DNA of 64,000 nucleotides from contig NW_026947503.1 of the NCBI RefSeq assembly GCF_034190915.1, positions 21,348,532-21,412,531 of the forward strand. The letters are read 5' to 3'. This DNA comes from Cavia porcellus. Lineage: Eukaryota > Chordata > Mammalia > Rodentia > Caviidae. The notes under the pieces are model-generated. The model did no database searches, had not been told where the DNA came from, and saw nothing but the letters and a program-made list of their open reading frames with translations. Made by a program: the position numbers and the translations under genes. Positions 33,908 to 45,042 of the stretch are shown piece by piece. Within the stretch, counting starts at the first letter, position 1, and the number at the start of each line of letters is the position of its first letter.

Positions 33908-34619
33908 CTAGACCAGAAGATTAGTGGAACTGAATAGAAGATGCAGAAATAACTCCAAACATACTTACCTACTTCATCTTTAACAAAGGGGCCAAACACC
34001 TTCACTGGAAGAAAGCCTCTTCAATACATAGTTCTGGGAAAACATGCTGAACATTAAACCTAGACCTGTATCTCTCACCATGCAATAAACTAAAATCAAA
34101 ATGAATCAAAGATCTAAATATTAAAACAGAAGCAATCTGTTAGAAGATTGTTTCTGTAAAAATCTTGAAGATATCAGGATAGATAAAGACTTTATGAAAG
34201 AAACCATGATCACACAGGAAGTACTACAAAGAATCAACCCTTGGAATCCCATCATATTAAAAGCTTCTGTACAACAAAAGAAACCACCAGCACAGTGAAG
34301 AGACAACATATGGAGTGGGAAAATATTTTTGCAAGCTCAGACATAAGACAAAAGACCAATATCTAGAATATATAAAGACCTCAAAAAATCACATCCCTAA
34401 AATTTAGACTCAATCCAGAAATGGGCATCTGAAATGAATATATCCTTTTCAAAGGATGAAATACAAACAGCAAATAAATGCATTAAAAATGTTCAACATC
34501 TGATTCTTTAAAAAGCTAAAACTAGAGGTTTCACTTGACCCAGTTATTCCTCTTTAAAATAGATTTATACTTTATTTACTGCTATCTTTGCAAATAAAAT
34601 ATATATTAAAAATTCCTTC

Positions 34620-34822
34620 AAAAAATTTTTTTCCATATTAGAGATCGAATCCAGTGCCTTCACCTGAGCTTGCCCCAGGCCTCCACCACCTCAATGGTTA
34701 TTTTGAGACAGGGTCTCATTAAACTGCTAAACTGCCCAGATTGGGCTCAAATTTGCCGTCTTTCTGTCTCAGCTTTCCAGAGTGCTGAGAATTCAGGCAT
34801 GTTCCACCACATTCAGCTCATT
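34620..34822 (-). mobile_element. B4-like SINE, antisense
   Basis: 'gagatcgaatccagtgcctt' (tRNA-like half) is followed by 'ttttgagacagggtctcatt' and 'tgtctcagctttccagagtg', ending 'gcatgttccaccacattcag' (B1-like half). Confidence 0.75.
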
Positions 34823-35048
34823 TTAAAAAATCTTTAAATTGTGTTTTCAGTCCCCTCACATTCCCGTGCTTTTTCGCCCCGTAATCTCAAACGAGGCCAT
34901 TGTGTTTTCTCAGAAGCAGTCATGTTTTGTGTTTTTCAGGTATACATTCAGCAAGCTTTTGAAGTCTTCTTCTTAAAAAGCTATCCTATTGAAAGCATTA
35001 AGTTTGTTCTCCACCTTGTTTTTGGAAAAGCTTTAAAATTTAAGTCTT

Positions 35049-35134
35049 GGGGCTGGGGATTTAGCTCAGTGGCATAAGTGCCTGCCTTGCAAGCTCATGG
35101 TCCTGAGTTCGATCCTCAGTACCGATTAAAAAAA
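35049..35134 (+). mobile_element. tRNA/ID-like SINE, young copy
   Basis: The sense copy begins 'ggggctggggatttagctca' and has B box 'gagttcgatcctcagtacc' and an A10 tail. An exact 13-bp duplication, aaatttaagtctt, flanks it at 35,036-35,048 and 35,135-35,147. Confidence 0.94.
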
Positions 35135-35147
35135 AAATTTAAGTCTT

Positions 35148-36651
35148 TAAAACTTTTATTTTAAACTTTATATATAATTGTGTCTTAGTTTCTAGGTGCC
35201 AATAAAGACAAGTGCTCTGCTAAATATAAGTAACTCTGTAAGTTACGAATTTTTCTTTTTGATATAATATCTGACTGACCATTTTGTCTCAGAGTACACA
35301 CAAGATGAAAGGGCTTCAGAATTGGTTTTTCTATGAAAGTTCTTTGAGAAGTGAGGACAGAGAAAAAGAGGGATAGGAGAAAAGAGATAGGGTAGCCTTA
35401 AATATAGAATATAATAAACTATAAGAGTGGTTAATTACCATTGCTTTACAAGAAAGCAAAACTAATTTTTTTCACTAACAAATAAAATAGCATTTCAGTC
35501 TTATAATTTCATTAGAGCTCAGAAGTAAGTTCAGAGCATAAAGCTCACAGTTCAGCTTCTGCAGATCTCACAAGGCCATTTGCTTTCGTAGGAGGCCTGG
35601 GAATTTTCTTGCATGACTTGAGTTTGCAGAGGGATGGGTCACTTTGGTGTGACAGTTGCAGTCCAGCTTCCCCCAGTGCATGGGAGGGAGAGGCTAAACA
35701 GGACTCTATCCACAGCTAATCTTTATTTGAGTCTTGAAAATTAGCTGGTTATGAGTTATGCACATCTTTGTACAAGGCCTGCTGGTTCTTTATATATCAA
35801 ATGTGTGTGTGTGAATTATATTTCATACTTTAAAAAAATCAGCCTGACTATAATAAGAACAAATTTGTCAGGGACCAACACAGAAGGGCAAAGAGTCTGT
35901 AAATGACTGGAATGCAGTACATCTCAAATCTTGTTGCCACCCTAGAATGTTTTAAAAACGTCCAAAATACTCGTACAAACATTTTGGGAACAGAAGGTAT
36001 GAGAATCCCCAAATCAAACAGACAAACATAAAAGACAGATAAGCCAGATGCTCCATTATTTGTCATTTGATAGAGACTGGAGTGTAGATTTCCCACCTTT
36101 CGGCCACTACTGGGCGATCAGTTATTGCCCTGGTCAAACCACAACTTAAACCATCCTTGATCCAGAAACAGAAATAAAAACAAGGCGAAAACCAGAATTA
36201 GGAGTAGAGTCAAAGAAAAACCAAAAGTGATAATAGTACAGATCTATTGCTGCATAAAACTTTTTTTGGAAACGAAAATTTAATGGCGTGGGTCTTGGTT
36301 CAAATAGTAAATGAAATAAGCACATTTCTTAGGCAAAGTAGTTTAGTTAGTTTGGGTGCAAATGAGAGTAAAAGAAATTCGATTTTCGAAATTCAGGTAG
36401 TAAATATGATCAAGTTTATTACCTTGGGGGCTATAGTTAAGCAGAGTGACTTTTTGTCTTAACACATAGCACAAATGTTTCTTTTTTCTTGAATTAAGTT
36501 GAGTGTTCAGCTAAGGTGTAGGTGAGCGAATGTTAGTTTTGTGGAGATGACAGTATGCACTGTTGCACCTTGCAAGTTCTCTGAATAACTAGGAAGTTCA
36601 AAAATTGAGGCAAAACAGCAGATAGTTATTGCATACAGGAGGGTCTTTTCA
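35148..36651. other. Unassigned sequence
   Basis: No gene or confident repeat is seen. Frames at 35,848-36,096 and 36,247-36,462 show no known domain. Confidence 0.4.
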
Positions 36652-36833
36652 GACAGTGCTTCCCAATCCTGGAGGTACATTAAAATCCCTGAGAAATACT
36701 TAGAAAATTGACAGTGCTCAGGCTGCAGCTCTGGAGAATCTGATTTAATTTGTCTGGGAGGAGGTCTGGATGGTGATGTGTTCTTTTGTTTCCCACTTGA
36801 TTTTCCATGCAGCCAGGTTTAAGTACCAGCATT
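36652..36833 (+). mobile_element. MER5-like DNA transposon (hAT-Charlie type)
   Basis: 'cagtgcttcccaatcctgga', 'acattaaaatccctgagaaa', 'gagaatctgatttaatttgt', 'ctgggaggaggtctggatgg' and 'catgcagccaggtttaagta' follow the order of MER5A-type non-autonomous elements, whose ends are inverted repeats of the CAGTGGTTCTCAACC kind. Old and diverged. Assigned from remembered consensus. Confidence 0.7.
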
Positions 36834-37069
36834 TAGCACCCAAAGTTTGTGTAAGAGCACAAACTGCTCTTACAGTTTTAAGGGACTGGTTTAGCTAAGC
36901 TTCGGGTTTATAGTGAATGCTCTGTAAGCTGCATCAACATATGTTTCAAATCTTTATGGAGACACGGGAAACAAAATTACCATTTCAATTTGTAAAGTTA
37001 AACTGGGGCACCTTAGGAGAAGTGGAAAGAGTTTAGCACTTGGAGCAGGAGAAAGTTGTTTGGCTACAC

Positions 37070-37235
37070 ATATTTTTTTTTTTATTTAGAGACAGAATCT
37101 CGCTATGTAGTTCAGGCTAGTCTTGAACTCATATGTACCCTGGGAAACCTCAAACTTGAGTTGATCCTGTTTTTTTACCCTCCCTAGTGCTGTAACTTCA
37201 GGTTAAATATGTGTAGCCATGGCTCCTGGCTGGCT
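37070..37235 (-). mobile_element. B1-type SINE, antisense
   Basis: T-tract, 'gagacagaatctcgctatgt', 'ttcaggctagtcttgaactc', 'gggaaacctcaaacttgagt', then 'tgtgtagccatggctcctgg'. The flanking 'tggctacaca(t)' and 'tggctacacg(t)' (37,060 and 37,232) form a duplication. Confidence 0.82.
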
Positions 37236-37612
37236 ACACGTATTTAAACTAGGAAAAATAATTTCTCAAAATCCACTGTTTTTTTCTTGAACTTTGAAAT
37301 GGATATCATCCACCCTTCTGTAAGAATTTCATATTTGCTCATTGAGATTCATAAAGATGTTTGGTTATCTATTCTATACAACTTGTCTTAAGGTTTACAT
37401 CTTCCTTCTGGAGGAGATGGTGGAAAGAGACAAGCCTTGGGAGAGCTTGAATGTAGTGCTTCTTACAACATGTGCCACGGTCCAGATGTCCACTGAAAAA
37501 AGAAACCTGTGTTTAGCCAACTCTGAGAGATATTGTATGTGGCTCTTCTAGTGACTCATCATGCATCTTAATATTTTCAGGGGTCTGAAAAATCCTACAC
37601 AAATTAAACCAA

Positions 37613-37729
37613 CAACAATTTCCCATCCCGTCCCTTCCCTCCCCTCCTTTCCCCTCCCTTCCCTTCTCTTCCTGTTCCTTTCGCCTTCCTTCCTTCCTTC
37701 CTTCCTTCCTTCCTTCCTTCCTTCCTTCC
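37613..37729. repeat. Polypyrimidine tract with (CCTT)n core
   Basis: A C/T-only region; from 37,685 it becomes a regular run of about 11 TTCC units. It makes a Lys/Glu/Arg/Gly repeat frame on the minus strand. Confidence 0.95.
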
Positions 37730-39064
37730 AGTAACAGCCATTATCATCATGTAGAATTAGTGGTCTGTGTACTGCACTGGACAACACTGTATTACAGGAT
37801 TTTATCACCAAGTTTTAGGGGGGGTGAGAAATTAAATTTCATATTGATTTGGGAAGTAAATGTCTCATGCTGAAGCATTTTTGAAGCTCCCCAACCCAGA
37901 TTTATAGACATGGCTTGGGCTGAGGCAGAAGATGGCTCCCTCCACCCTCTGCCCAGCACCTCTATTCTGCTGCCTTTTCCTGGGCACTGTGACCCAGACA
38001 GACATCTGTGCCTGCCATGGACTGTGAGACACTGAAGGGTACCTAGTACTTGACATGTAGTAGTAGCAAACACGAATTGAATGTTGAACAAATGAAAAAA
38101 ACATGACTCTGTTATGCTAAGGATCTTGTAATGGTACTCTATTCTCCTCTACTATCCTAAACTTTTATGCTCTGGAAATGAATATATGGCACTCATTCTA
38201 ATGGATAATTACATGCCAAAAGACCTGATGGAAAAGGAGTTATTCTTTACTGGTGACTGCCTATAAACCAATCCCTACCAGAGAAGCTGAGGGGGAGAGA
38301 GGAAGCCAGGCTCTGGCCTCTTTTGACCCTGGTTTACCTTCAGCTGGAGCCCAAGCAAATTGCTTTACTGAAAATTAGACACATCCTTTCAGGGCCTGAT
38401 GGGATGTACAAGATGACATACTGATGCTAGCCTAGAATATTTCTGAAACATGTCTCACCTCATTTTTCAGGATGTTTGTATTAATATTTCACAACATAAC
38501 ATATTCAGTGTATTGCCAAAATTAGTTTTATCTTCCAAATTGTTTTGGTGACAAATGGTTTGCAAGATTATAAATATCTCACGAAAGGAAAATGTCAGGA
38601 CAACAGCAATCTTGTGCAAAATTCCTAAGTACTGTCTGGAAGAAGTTAGCCAGTAGAGACAAAGACTTGAAAAAATGCTATTACGAATATTATCAATACT
38701 GAAAATGACTATTAAGCCATTATCTCCGTACTTTTGACATTTGTCCAAAGAATTAATTGTTGTGAATTAATTATTCTCTATGCATTCATTCATTCATTCC
38801 CTGAGTGCTTTCGAATGCCAAAGTCTACACTAGAGGATAAAATAATAAGCAAAATCATTCCTGCTCTTGGAGTCAGCAATCTAGTTATTAAGGATTCATA
38901 CAAACAGGAGCAGTGAATGCGTGGAAAAGCAATTGAGCTAAGTGACTGAGACTAACTAAATGATACTTTGTGTTTTAGACCTTTGGACCAAAGAAAGAGT
39001 CACTGAAGATGTGTCAATCAGAAAACAGAAAGACAAAGCCTGCTCCTCACCACCCACCCTTTCT
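37730..39064. other. Unassigned sequence
   Basis: No gene is seen. A short (CATT)4 run lies near 38,785. Confidence 0.4.
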
Positions 39065-39140
39065 GTGATGCTTGGGAGGGAACCCGGGGCTTTGCACATG
39101 CTAAGCAAATGGTCTACTTTTGCACTCTATAGACAACCCT
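39065..39140 (-). mobile_element. Degenerate tRNA/ID-like SINE
   Basis: 'gcttgggagggaacccgggg', 'ctttgcacatgctaagcaaa' and 'gcactctatagacaaccctc' keep the antisense order of an ID-type SINE with much divergence. Confidence 0.55.
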
Positions 39141-40499
39141 CCAAAAGACGAGTTTCAAAAAAATAAATTGTGGCATTTACAGATAAGATAAATAAACATC
39201 TAAAGAACAGGGATCATAGTTTCTATACTATTAGCTAAGAGGGAGGAATAAAAACACTGCCTGCTAAACAGCAGTACACAGCCCAAGGCTGCATTTCTTT
39301 CCGAAACTCACATAGGAGGCTAATATTTTTCTTCAGGCTCAGGATTTAATGCACCAGAACGAGGAAGCAGTTTAAAGACCATAACAAGGAAATTGAGTTG
39401 GAGCACTTTCTAACCCTTTCAAGATGTTGATAACTTCCTAAATTTAGTCTGAAGAAGGTGAAATTCTCATAGGAGAGAGCAGGGCTTACTCTTCCCTGTG
39501 GTTTCTCAAGTGTTTGTAGGGATGTGTTTGGAAGCAAGTTTGATGTTCGAGTAAAGATTGACATTTGAGTGAAGGAAAATAGTGGCAAACTCCACGCAGT
39601 GAACATGGAATGGGGAGGGGAGAGGGAGAATTAGTAGCAACAGAAAAAAGTTTTCCTAGTTGCTCTTTACGCCCTCACAACTCTGTTCCAAAGGGAAAAT
39701 TCAGGAAGAGCTTGTGAGCTCTGAATATGTTGGTTTTTCCAAGTACATTTACATGTGAGATGTGAAAAAACAATTCTGTGCTGTTCTCAGCAAAAGCTGT
39801 TGAATCAGATGAAGAAAAGAATTACCAGCTATTGTTGGGTCACTGTTGGGAGAAGAATGGAGACAGCAGATTACTGAGAGTTCAGTCTTTTTCTTTGAAG
39901 ATGAGCCCGCAAATCACAGACAACAGGACAAGTGATACTTAAAGATTCAGTCTGTAAGTCATTTCAAAACTCCTCTTAGTGTCCAGGGTACTAAGTCCTT
40001 CGTCAAGGCTAAGGTTAATTTAGATTTTGGAACCACCTTAATCCATTCCTAGGAGCTTTCTCTTTGAACAGCTTCAATGCTGGAAAATCTTCCTCCTTTG
40101 AAGGGTTAGTCTGAGGATTAAAGGGATAATATTTCTAAAGCACTTCATGCCGTTCCTAGCCTTGAAGAAGTAGAAAGCACTGTGGTTTCTTGACAACTCT
40201 TAACATTAGATTTGAGTTTTTGCAAGCATTGAAAAGTAATTTAGAGGAAATCTGATGAATAAGGAGAGAGCAAAGCCAAGACATAGCATTTGGAGTTTGA
40301 CAGGCAGGCAGAAATGGTGAGGTTGTTTCTTGTGGCTCATAAACTGAAAGTGAAAGGTCATATTTCACTGAATGATGATAAATGTATAAAAGAAAGCTTC
40401 GAAAATATCTTGAGGAAACACTTCTGTCTGCTCAGGTAACAAGATTTATGTATATGTGTACATTCTGGTGGAATTTCTGCGAAGTATCAGCTGGAATCC
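39141..40499. other. Unassigned sequence
   Basis: No gene or confident repeat is recognised. Confidence 0.4.
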
Positions 40500-40501
40500 A
40501 G

Positions 40502-40578
40502 GGACTTGGGGTATCATTGAGTGGCAGAACTCTTGATCAGCATGTAGAAGGCCCTAGGTTTGATCCCTAGATCTGCAA

Positions 40579-40616
<38 letters not shown>

Positions 40617-40627
40617 TAATAATAATA
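40502..40627 (+). mobile_element. tRNA/ID-like SINE with (AAT)n tail
   Basis: 'gggacttggggtatcattga', 'gtggcagaactcttgatcag' and 'aggtttgatccctagatctg' form a diverged tRNA-like body. It runs into an (AAT)n tract of about 17 units at 40,577-40,627 in the tail position. Confidence 0.7.
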
Positions 40628-40739
40628 GTAATGTTATAGTCTGGGTTTGCAAGGGAAATAATTTAATATGAGACACATCATTTATAGAATTATTTTATAA
40701 TAGTCATCCAAAGAGTGAAGTACAAAAAATGCAGGAAAT

Positions 40740-41300
40740 CTGTCTACACACTAATGACCCAAAGAATTCAGCTGAAGGCCTGGATCCCATGACAATGTCT
40801 TGCATGAATCCAGCTGAAGACCTACAGCCTATGACAATCTTTCAGGCAAGTTTATTTCACAGATCTGTGCTGGGAAGGCCCAGAGATCAGTGGTGGAAGC
40901 TAGAAAGTCTGTGCCAGCAGGATGAAGGATCTGCACTGAAGCCAGGAAGCAATACCCACTAAGAACCAGAGCTCTACTGAAATATTCCACAGCCATCCTC
41001 AGGGACAATGTCCTGAGCTCCTCTGATAATGAGAACAGCTGAGTTCACATCAGGACACCAACGCAACAAACTTCTGGAGATTGGACAGCACACCATCTTC
41101 CTCTTTAGAGCCAAGAAGTGATGCTTATAGTAAAGACCAGAGCTCCCGCAAGTGAACCACAGCCATTTTCAGTGACAACAAGGCCCCAAACTCCTCTGAT
41201 GATGAGAAGAGCCAAATTCATATCAGGAAAGGAGCTCAACAAATTACTCCAGGTAAGCCAATAGCAACAGGAGAACCAACAACACTGCTTCTTCCTCTCC
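40740..41300 (+). repeat. Unassigned repeat with 171-bp tandem duplication
   Basis: The phrase 'ccagagctc' restarts at 40,966 and 41,137, 171 bp apart. Both copies share 'cacagccat', '(t)cag(g/t)gacaa', 'ctcctctgat(a/g)atgagaa' and 'catatcagga/cacatcagga'. To the left, 'cagctgaag(g/a)cct' occurs twice about 47 bp apart. No frame is conserved between the copies. I could not tell whether this is an LTR, a 5' monomer array or a local duplication. Orientation is arbitrary. Confidence 0.6.
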
Positions 41301-41768
41301 AGGTCTCCTTTTTATGTTGTTGGCAACAATCCTCAGGTGGGCCCTCCACATTCAGCACCATGCTGATTCAGTCCATCTGCGTGTTATAAGTTGACCACTA
41401 CTTGTCAATCCACCACAAATAATAGTAATGATTTTTTAATTTTAAAAGGGAATCCATCAAAAACATAGGATCTCTCTTATTGAGAGGCATTGTGGCAGAA
41501 GTAAGGGTTAGATCGGAGAAATCAAACAAAAGATTCTCAGGATGAGGCTGGTGCTGAGGCTATAGATGCAACAGGTGTGATAGTCCTCCTAACTTCTGAG
41601 GGAGCCTTTTGGGAATTCAGTACAATGCTGTCCGCTCTGATGAACAAGACCGGAGTAACTGTCTCCGGACTCAGCCTCTCTTTTGATTTTGAGGGGTAAG
41701 CAGTATGGGGTGTCAGACACATCTGGACTTGGGCTCTGGCTCTACTATGTCCTAGCAATTAAGCAAAT
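41301..41768. other. Unassigned sequence
   Basis: No gene is recognised. 'gaggcattgtggcagaagta' and the sequence to 41,700 resemble dispersed repeat sequence, but I could not classify it. Confidence 0.35.
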
Positions 41769-41783
41769 TATTTACTCATTCTT

Positions 41784-42346
41784 TTTTTTGGAAGGTAGTA
41801 AAATACGACAAAACAAGACAAAACAAAGCCAATCAAGACAATGCAGTGAAATTGGTACAGAACTTCAGAGAAGGATACTGGGATAACAGTAATAGGTACC
41901 ATGGTTATCCCGTTATCTTCACAATAGTTGTCCATTCCATCAGGGATAGCAAAATAAAACCAAAACCAGAACATTATAAAACCTATCAAAACAGAATATT
42001 GAGTAGAGCAAAAACAATTAATCAGAACAAAGCAAAACAGTGAAAACAATATTTGCCTTCAAAGACAAGACAGAAGGAAATCCCCTGTATTTGCTATATG
42101 GGGGTCATCCTGTCAAGGGATGCTCAGATGCTCAGATGTGGCTCCAGGTCAGCACAATCAACCCAACAATACAAGCATTTTGTTGCTTTGTGTGCCTTAG
42201 TTGCTATCAGCTCGGGTTGTCCTTGACACCATCCAGTTGCTAAATGGATGGGATGTTTGATTAGGCTCACGGGAGACACTGACTTGTTCTCTTCCTGGCT
42301 CACCTGTGGCTTGCTCACGCTGTGGCTGCTTACCAGGAAGGAGGGC
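41784..42346 (-). mobile_element. ORF-less L1-derived element B (563 bp)
   Basis: The element is flanked by a 15-bp target-site duplication, tatttactcattctt (41,769-41,783) and tatttagtcattctt (42,347-42,361), one mismatch. Sense is the minus strand. The T-run and 'ggaaggtagtaaaatac' at 41,785 are the 3' terminus, and the 5' end is at 42,346 within the same repeat that opens element A ('ctgcttaccaggaaggaggg' is the complement of the monomer start). The middle aligns collinearly with A and C, including 'aatatttgccttcaaagaca' and 'gaaggaaatcccctgtattt'. It has no reading frame of its own, and only about one 5' monomer is present. Confidence 0.88.
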
Positions 42347-42361
42347 TATTTAGTCATTCTT

Positions 42362-42659
42362 GATTCATTTATCTTTTCTCAAAATTAGGGTAATGAACAC
42401 ATTTTTCAAAGGACTTGGGATTTATTGCCACTTTTTAAACATTTCAAAATGAAATAGAATAGTGTACATAATGTACCTCCATGTACTCATAATCCTGCTT
42501 TAATACCTACCTAGATACCTTAATGTGATATTTTTTCTGTATTCTGCCCATCCCCCCTGCACTCCAGACTGTTATGAATTAAGTCTCAGGCATCATATCA
42601 TTTAATCCATTAATATTTCAGCATGAATTCTAAAATATAGGTCTCTTGAAAACTATTAC
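42362..42659. other. Unassigned sequence
   Basis: Nothing recognised. The left border abuts the duplication of element B. Confidence 0.35.
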
Positions 42660-42800
42660 AGCTGCCAGGGGGTGGGGAAACCTTTTAATCCCAGCGCTTG
42701 AGAGGCTGAGGCAGGATTGTTGCAAATTTAAGAGTGAGCCCAAGGCCAGTCTGAACTGCACAGAGACCTTGTGTCAGAAAGACAAACAAACAATTAACCA
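42660..42800 (+). mobile_element. B1-type SINE
   Basis: A diverged sense B1: 'ttttaatcccagcgcttgag', 'aggctgaggcaggattgttg', 'cccaaggccagtctgaactg', 'agagaccttgtgtcagaaag', followed by an A/C-rich tail. The extreme 5' end is lost. Confidence 0.82.
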
Positions 42801-43479
42801 ACAAAAACACTATTACAGCAATTTCATTATCACACTAAAAATTTGATCAGGTATTCACAGTGGCAAATATCAGCTACTCTGTTCACATTTCTTCAGTGGC
42901 TGCATAATTCTTTTAACAGCTGGTTAAAACTTTAACATAATTGAATAATTGAAGTCAAGAGTGAAAATAATTTAATTTATATATTTCTAATGTTTTCTTT
43001 TTAGCCAAAGATTTCCTTTTCCTTGTTTCATCTTCTTGCAATTTCTTTATTTTTATTATGTAAACCCTCCTACAGTTTGTCATTTTTCTTGTAAAGTTTC
43101 CCATATCAAAATGTTTTAATATATAATTTTTTAAATAAGTAAAATAATTTTTAAAAATTATTATTTAGCTGTGTCAAAGCTAACCGATCAAGAGATCACT
43201 GCTGGAAAGATGGTTTGTTCCTCAGAGTTCATGAGAAGACAGGAACAAGAAGGAAGCCCAGGGTCAGGTAGGAGCAGAGAGCACGACAGAAACAGCCAAA
43301 GACTTTACTGAGGCTTCCACGGGAGAGGCGGGAAGAGTAAACGTGCTAGAGATTGGCTGGTTTGAATAATTTTATTGAACTCTGAAACAGAAGCGCTGTC
43401 TCTAGTGTTGGTTCCTGGCTTTGGGGTAATTAGGGCAGGGGAACATTGACTTGTATTAAGGGCTCAATGGAAGACGCAT

Positions 43480-43481
<2 letters not shown>
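42801..43481. other. Unassigned sequence
   Basis: No gene is seen. Positions 43,160-43,450 are less AT-rich and might be a fragment of an LTR, at low confidence. Confidence 0.35.

Positions 43482-43512
<31 letters not shown>
43482..43512. repeat. (GT)n microsatellite
   Basis: About 15 uninterrupted GT units. Confidence 0.97.
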
Positions 43513-43514
<2 letters not shown>

Positions 43515-43910
43515 GGTAGGTATGGCTCTGGATGATTGGTTTACATGTGAAATGCACGCTTGAAAGAAAGTTATTTACAGTCTCTAGGGACTGCAAGTTG
43601 TCTACTGTCTTTTGGAACAGACCATCTCCTATGGTCAGTAAGGATCCAGATGTCAAAACATCAGGATAAAAATGTATGCTTAATAAGCAAGATTTGACCT
43701 ACTGCATCCCAATCATGCTATTCTACATCTTTGTTTGTCAGTTATATTTTTTATAAGTTGATAATAAAATACCCAGTTCTGACTGAATTCAAGTTCTATT
43801 TTCTATAACTATTTTCTATTTCTATTTTCCATGAAGAACATAATATCCATGAGCAATGACTAGGTTCATTATTAACTTATAGGGATTGCAAAAGAATGAT
43901 ATTATATCAT

Positions 43911-43985
43911 TTATATATTAGCATATATTAGATTATGCTAATATATAAGCATAATCTAATGCTTATATATTAGCATAATATATCT
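43911..43985. repeat. AT-rich overlapping inverted repeats
   Basis: The sequence contains 'agattatgc' paired with 'gcataatct' across a 10-base loop, and 'taatatataagc' paired with 'gcttatatatta' across a 10-base loop. The two hairpins share an arm region, so the DNA could extrude as one of two alternative stems. 'atattagcatata' and 'atattagcataat' form the outer borders. Confidence 0.85.
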
Positions 43986-44404
43986 GAATAGAGAATCTTT
44001 TCTGAAAAGAGAAATTTGTGCTATCGAATTTTGGAAACTCAGACATACAGTCTGTGTAGTAAATATACATCAAATGTTTTATTCTTTCCTTTTGCTTAAA
44101 TGTTTTTAAAAATTGTATGCTGAAGCATGCCTTCTCTGAAAGTGACCAGTAGGTTTTTTTCATAGGCTTCAACATAAATGGTCTATTTCAATCTATCACA
44201 GTTATGCTGCTTGTTTAAATGACGAAATTACATAATTTTAGGCCACCGGGGGCTTCTTTGAGTTGGCTCCTGACCCAATTTGCTGTAATGCCAGTGGTCT
44301 TTGATAAATGTCTGTATTTTGGGATAAGAAGCCTTCAGGGTCATATCATACATTTCCCATGCCAGACCTAGAATCAGCCACATCTCCAAGGATATGTGTT
44401 CCTT
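43986..44404. other. Unassigned sequence
   Basis: No gene or confident repeat is seen. Confidence 0.35.
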
Positions 44405-45040
44405 TTTTACAAAATAAATTTATTTAATTTTTAATGGCACACTTTTGTAGTATATGATTGCATTCACTATGGGAAGTTGGTTCAGAACATGACCATTCTT
44501 AATTATTTTTTAAAATCACTTTTCTTTTTGTTCTTTCCCTCTCCCCTCCCTGTGTATCTTGGGCCTTTTGATGTTTGTAGCACATTATGACCACATGCCT
44601 CACAAGGGTTTGGTGCATGTATGCAATACTTCTCATTTTCCCCTTCTGTGGCTGAGGACAGTATTTTTTTTTATTTACTTATTTATTTTGGTGCTGGGGA
44701 TTGAATTCATGACCTTGCACTTGCCACCACTGAGCTAAATCCCCAGCCATACATTTTCCCCTTCTAAAATCTAATTCCCTTCCCTGTTTTCTCCCTCCTT
44801 CCGTATCCTGGTTCCCTTCCCTATGCTGAAGACTTGTCTTACTATTACCTATTGCCTGTCTTATTTTGTACTTTGTTTATGCTTTGGGTTTCTCATATAA
44901 GAGAAACCATGCTACATTTAAGCTTATGTGTCTTACTTACTTCACTTAACTTTATGGTCTCAAGATGCATACATTTTCCTGCAAATGACTCCTTTATGGG
45001 AGAGTGGTAGTCCATTGTGTCTAAATACATTTTCTTTATC
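44405..45040 (-). mobile_element. 5'-truncated L1, 3' UTR and ORF2 end
   Basis: Sense is the minus strand. The T-rich 3' end at 44,405 and 'tgattgcattcactatggga' resemble the 3' end at 26,350, and the right part ('gggagagtggtagtccattg', 'tctaaatacattttctttat') is the antisense of the ORF2 C-terminal YYSAIK region. All frames are broken. A younger SINE is nested at 44,667. Confidence 0.72.
44667..44750 (-). mobile_element. tRNA/ID-like SINE nested in L1 3' UTR
   Basis: Run of T and TTTA units, 'ttggtgctggggattgaatt', 'catgaccttgcacttgccac', 'cactgagctaaatccccagc'. The central part of the body is deleted. 'cattttcccctt' occurs on both sides and may be a duplication, but the left copy is not directly adjacent. 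Confidence 0.8.
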
Positions 45041-45042
45041 TA

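Larger units (their letters stand above)
28857..34515 (+). mobile_element. Decayed near-full-length L1, plus strand
   Basis: The left end, 'cttctgggaagatggtagac', resembles the start of a non-monomeric L1 5' UTR. Positions 28,857-30,480 are 5' UTR-like. An ORF1 coiled-coil remnant lies at 30,593-30,780 ([18 protein letters not shown]). ORF2 follows from about 31,010 after loss of the ORF1 C-terminal half: endonuclease-domain remnants at 31,555-31,730, fingers and RT at 32,100-33,300 (a FADD-type motif is degraded), and thumb/C-terminal parts to 34,515, where it stops without a 3' UTR. Stops and frameshifts occur throughout. Five younger SINEs and a microsatellite are nested in it. Confidence 0.8.
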
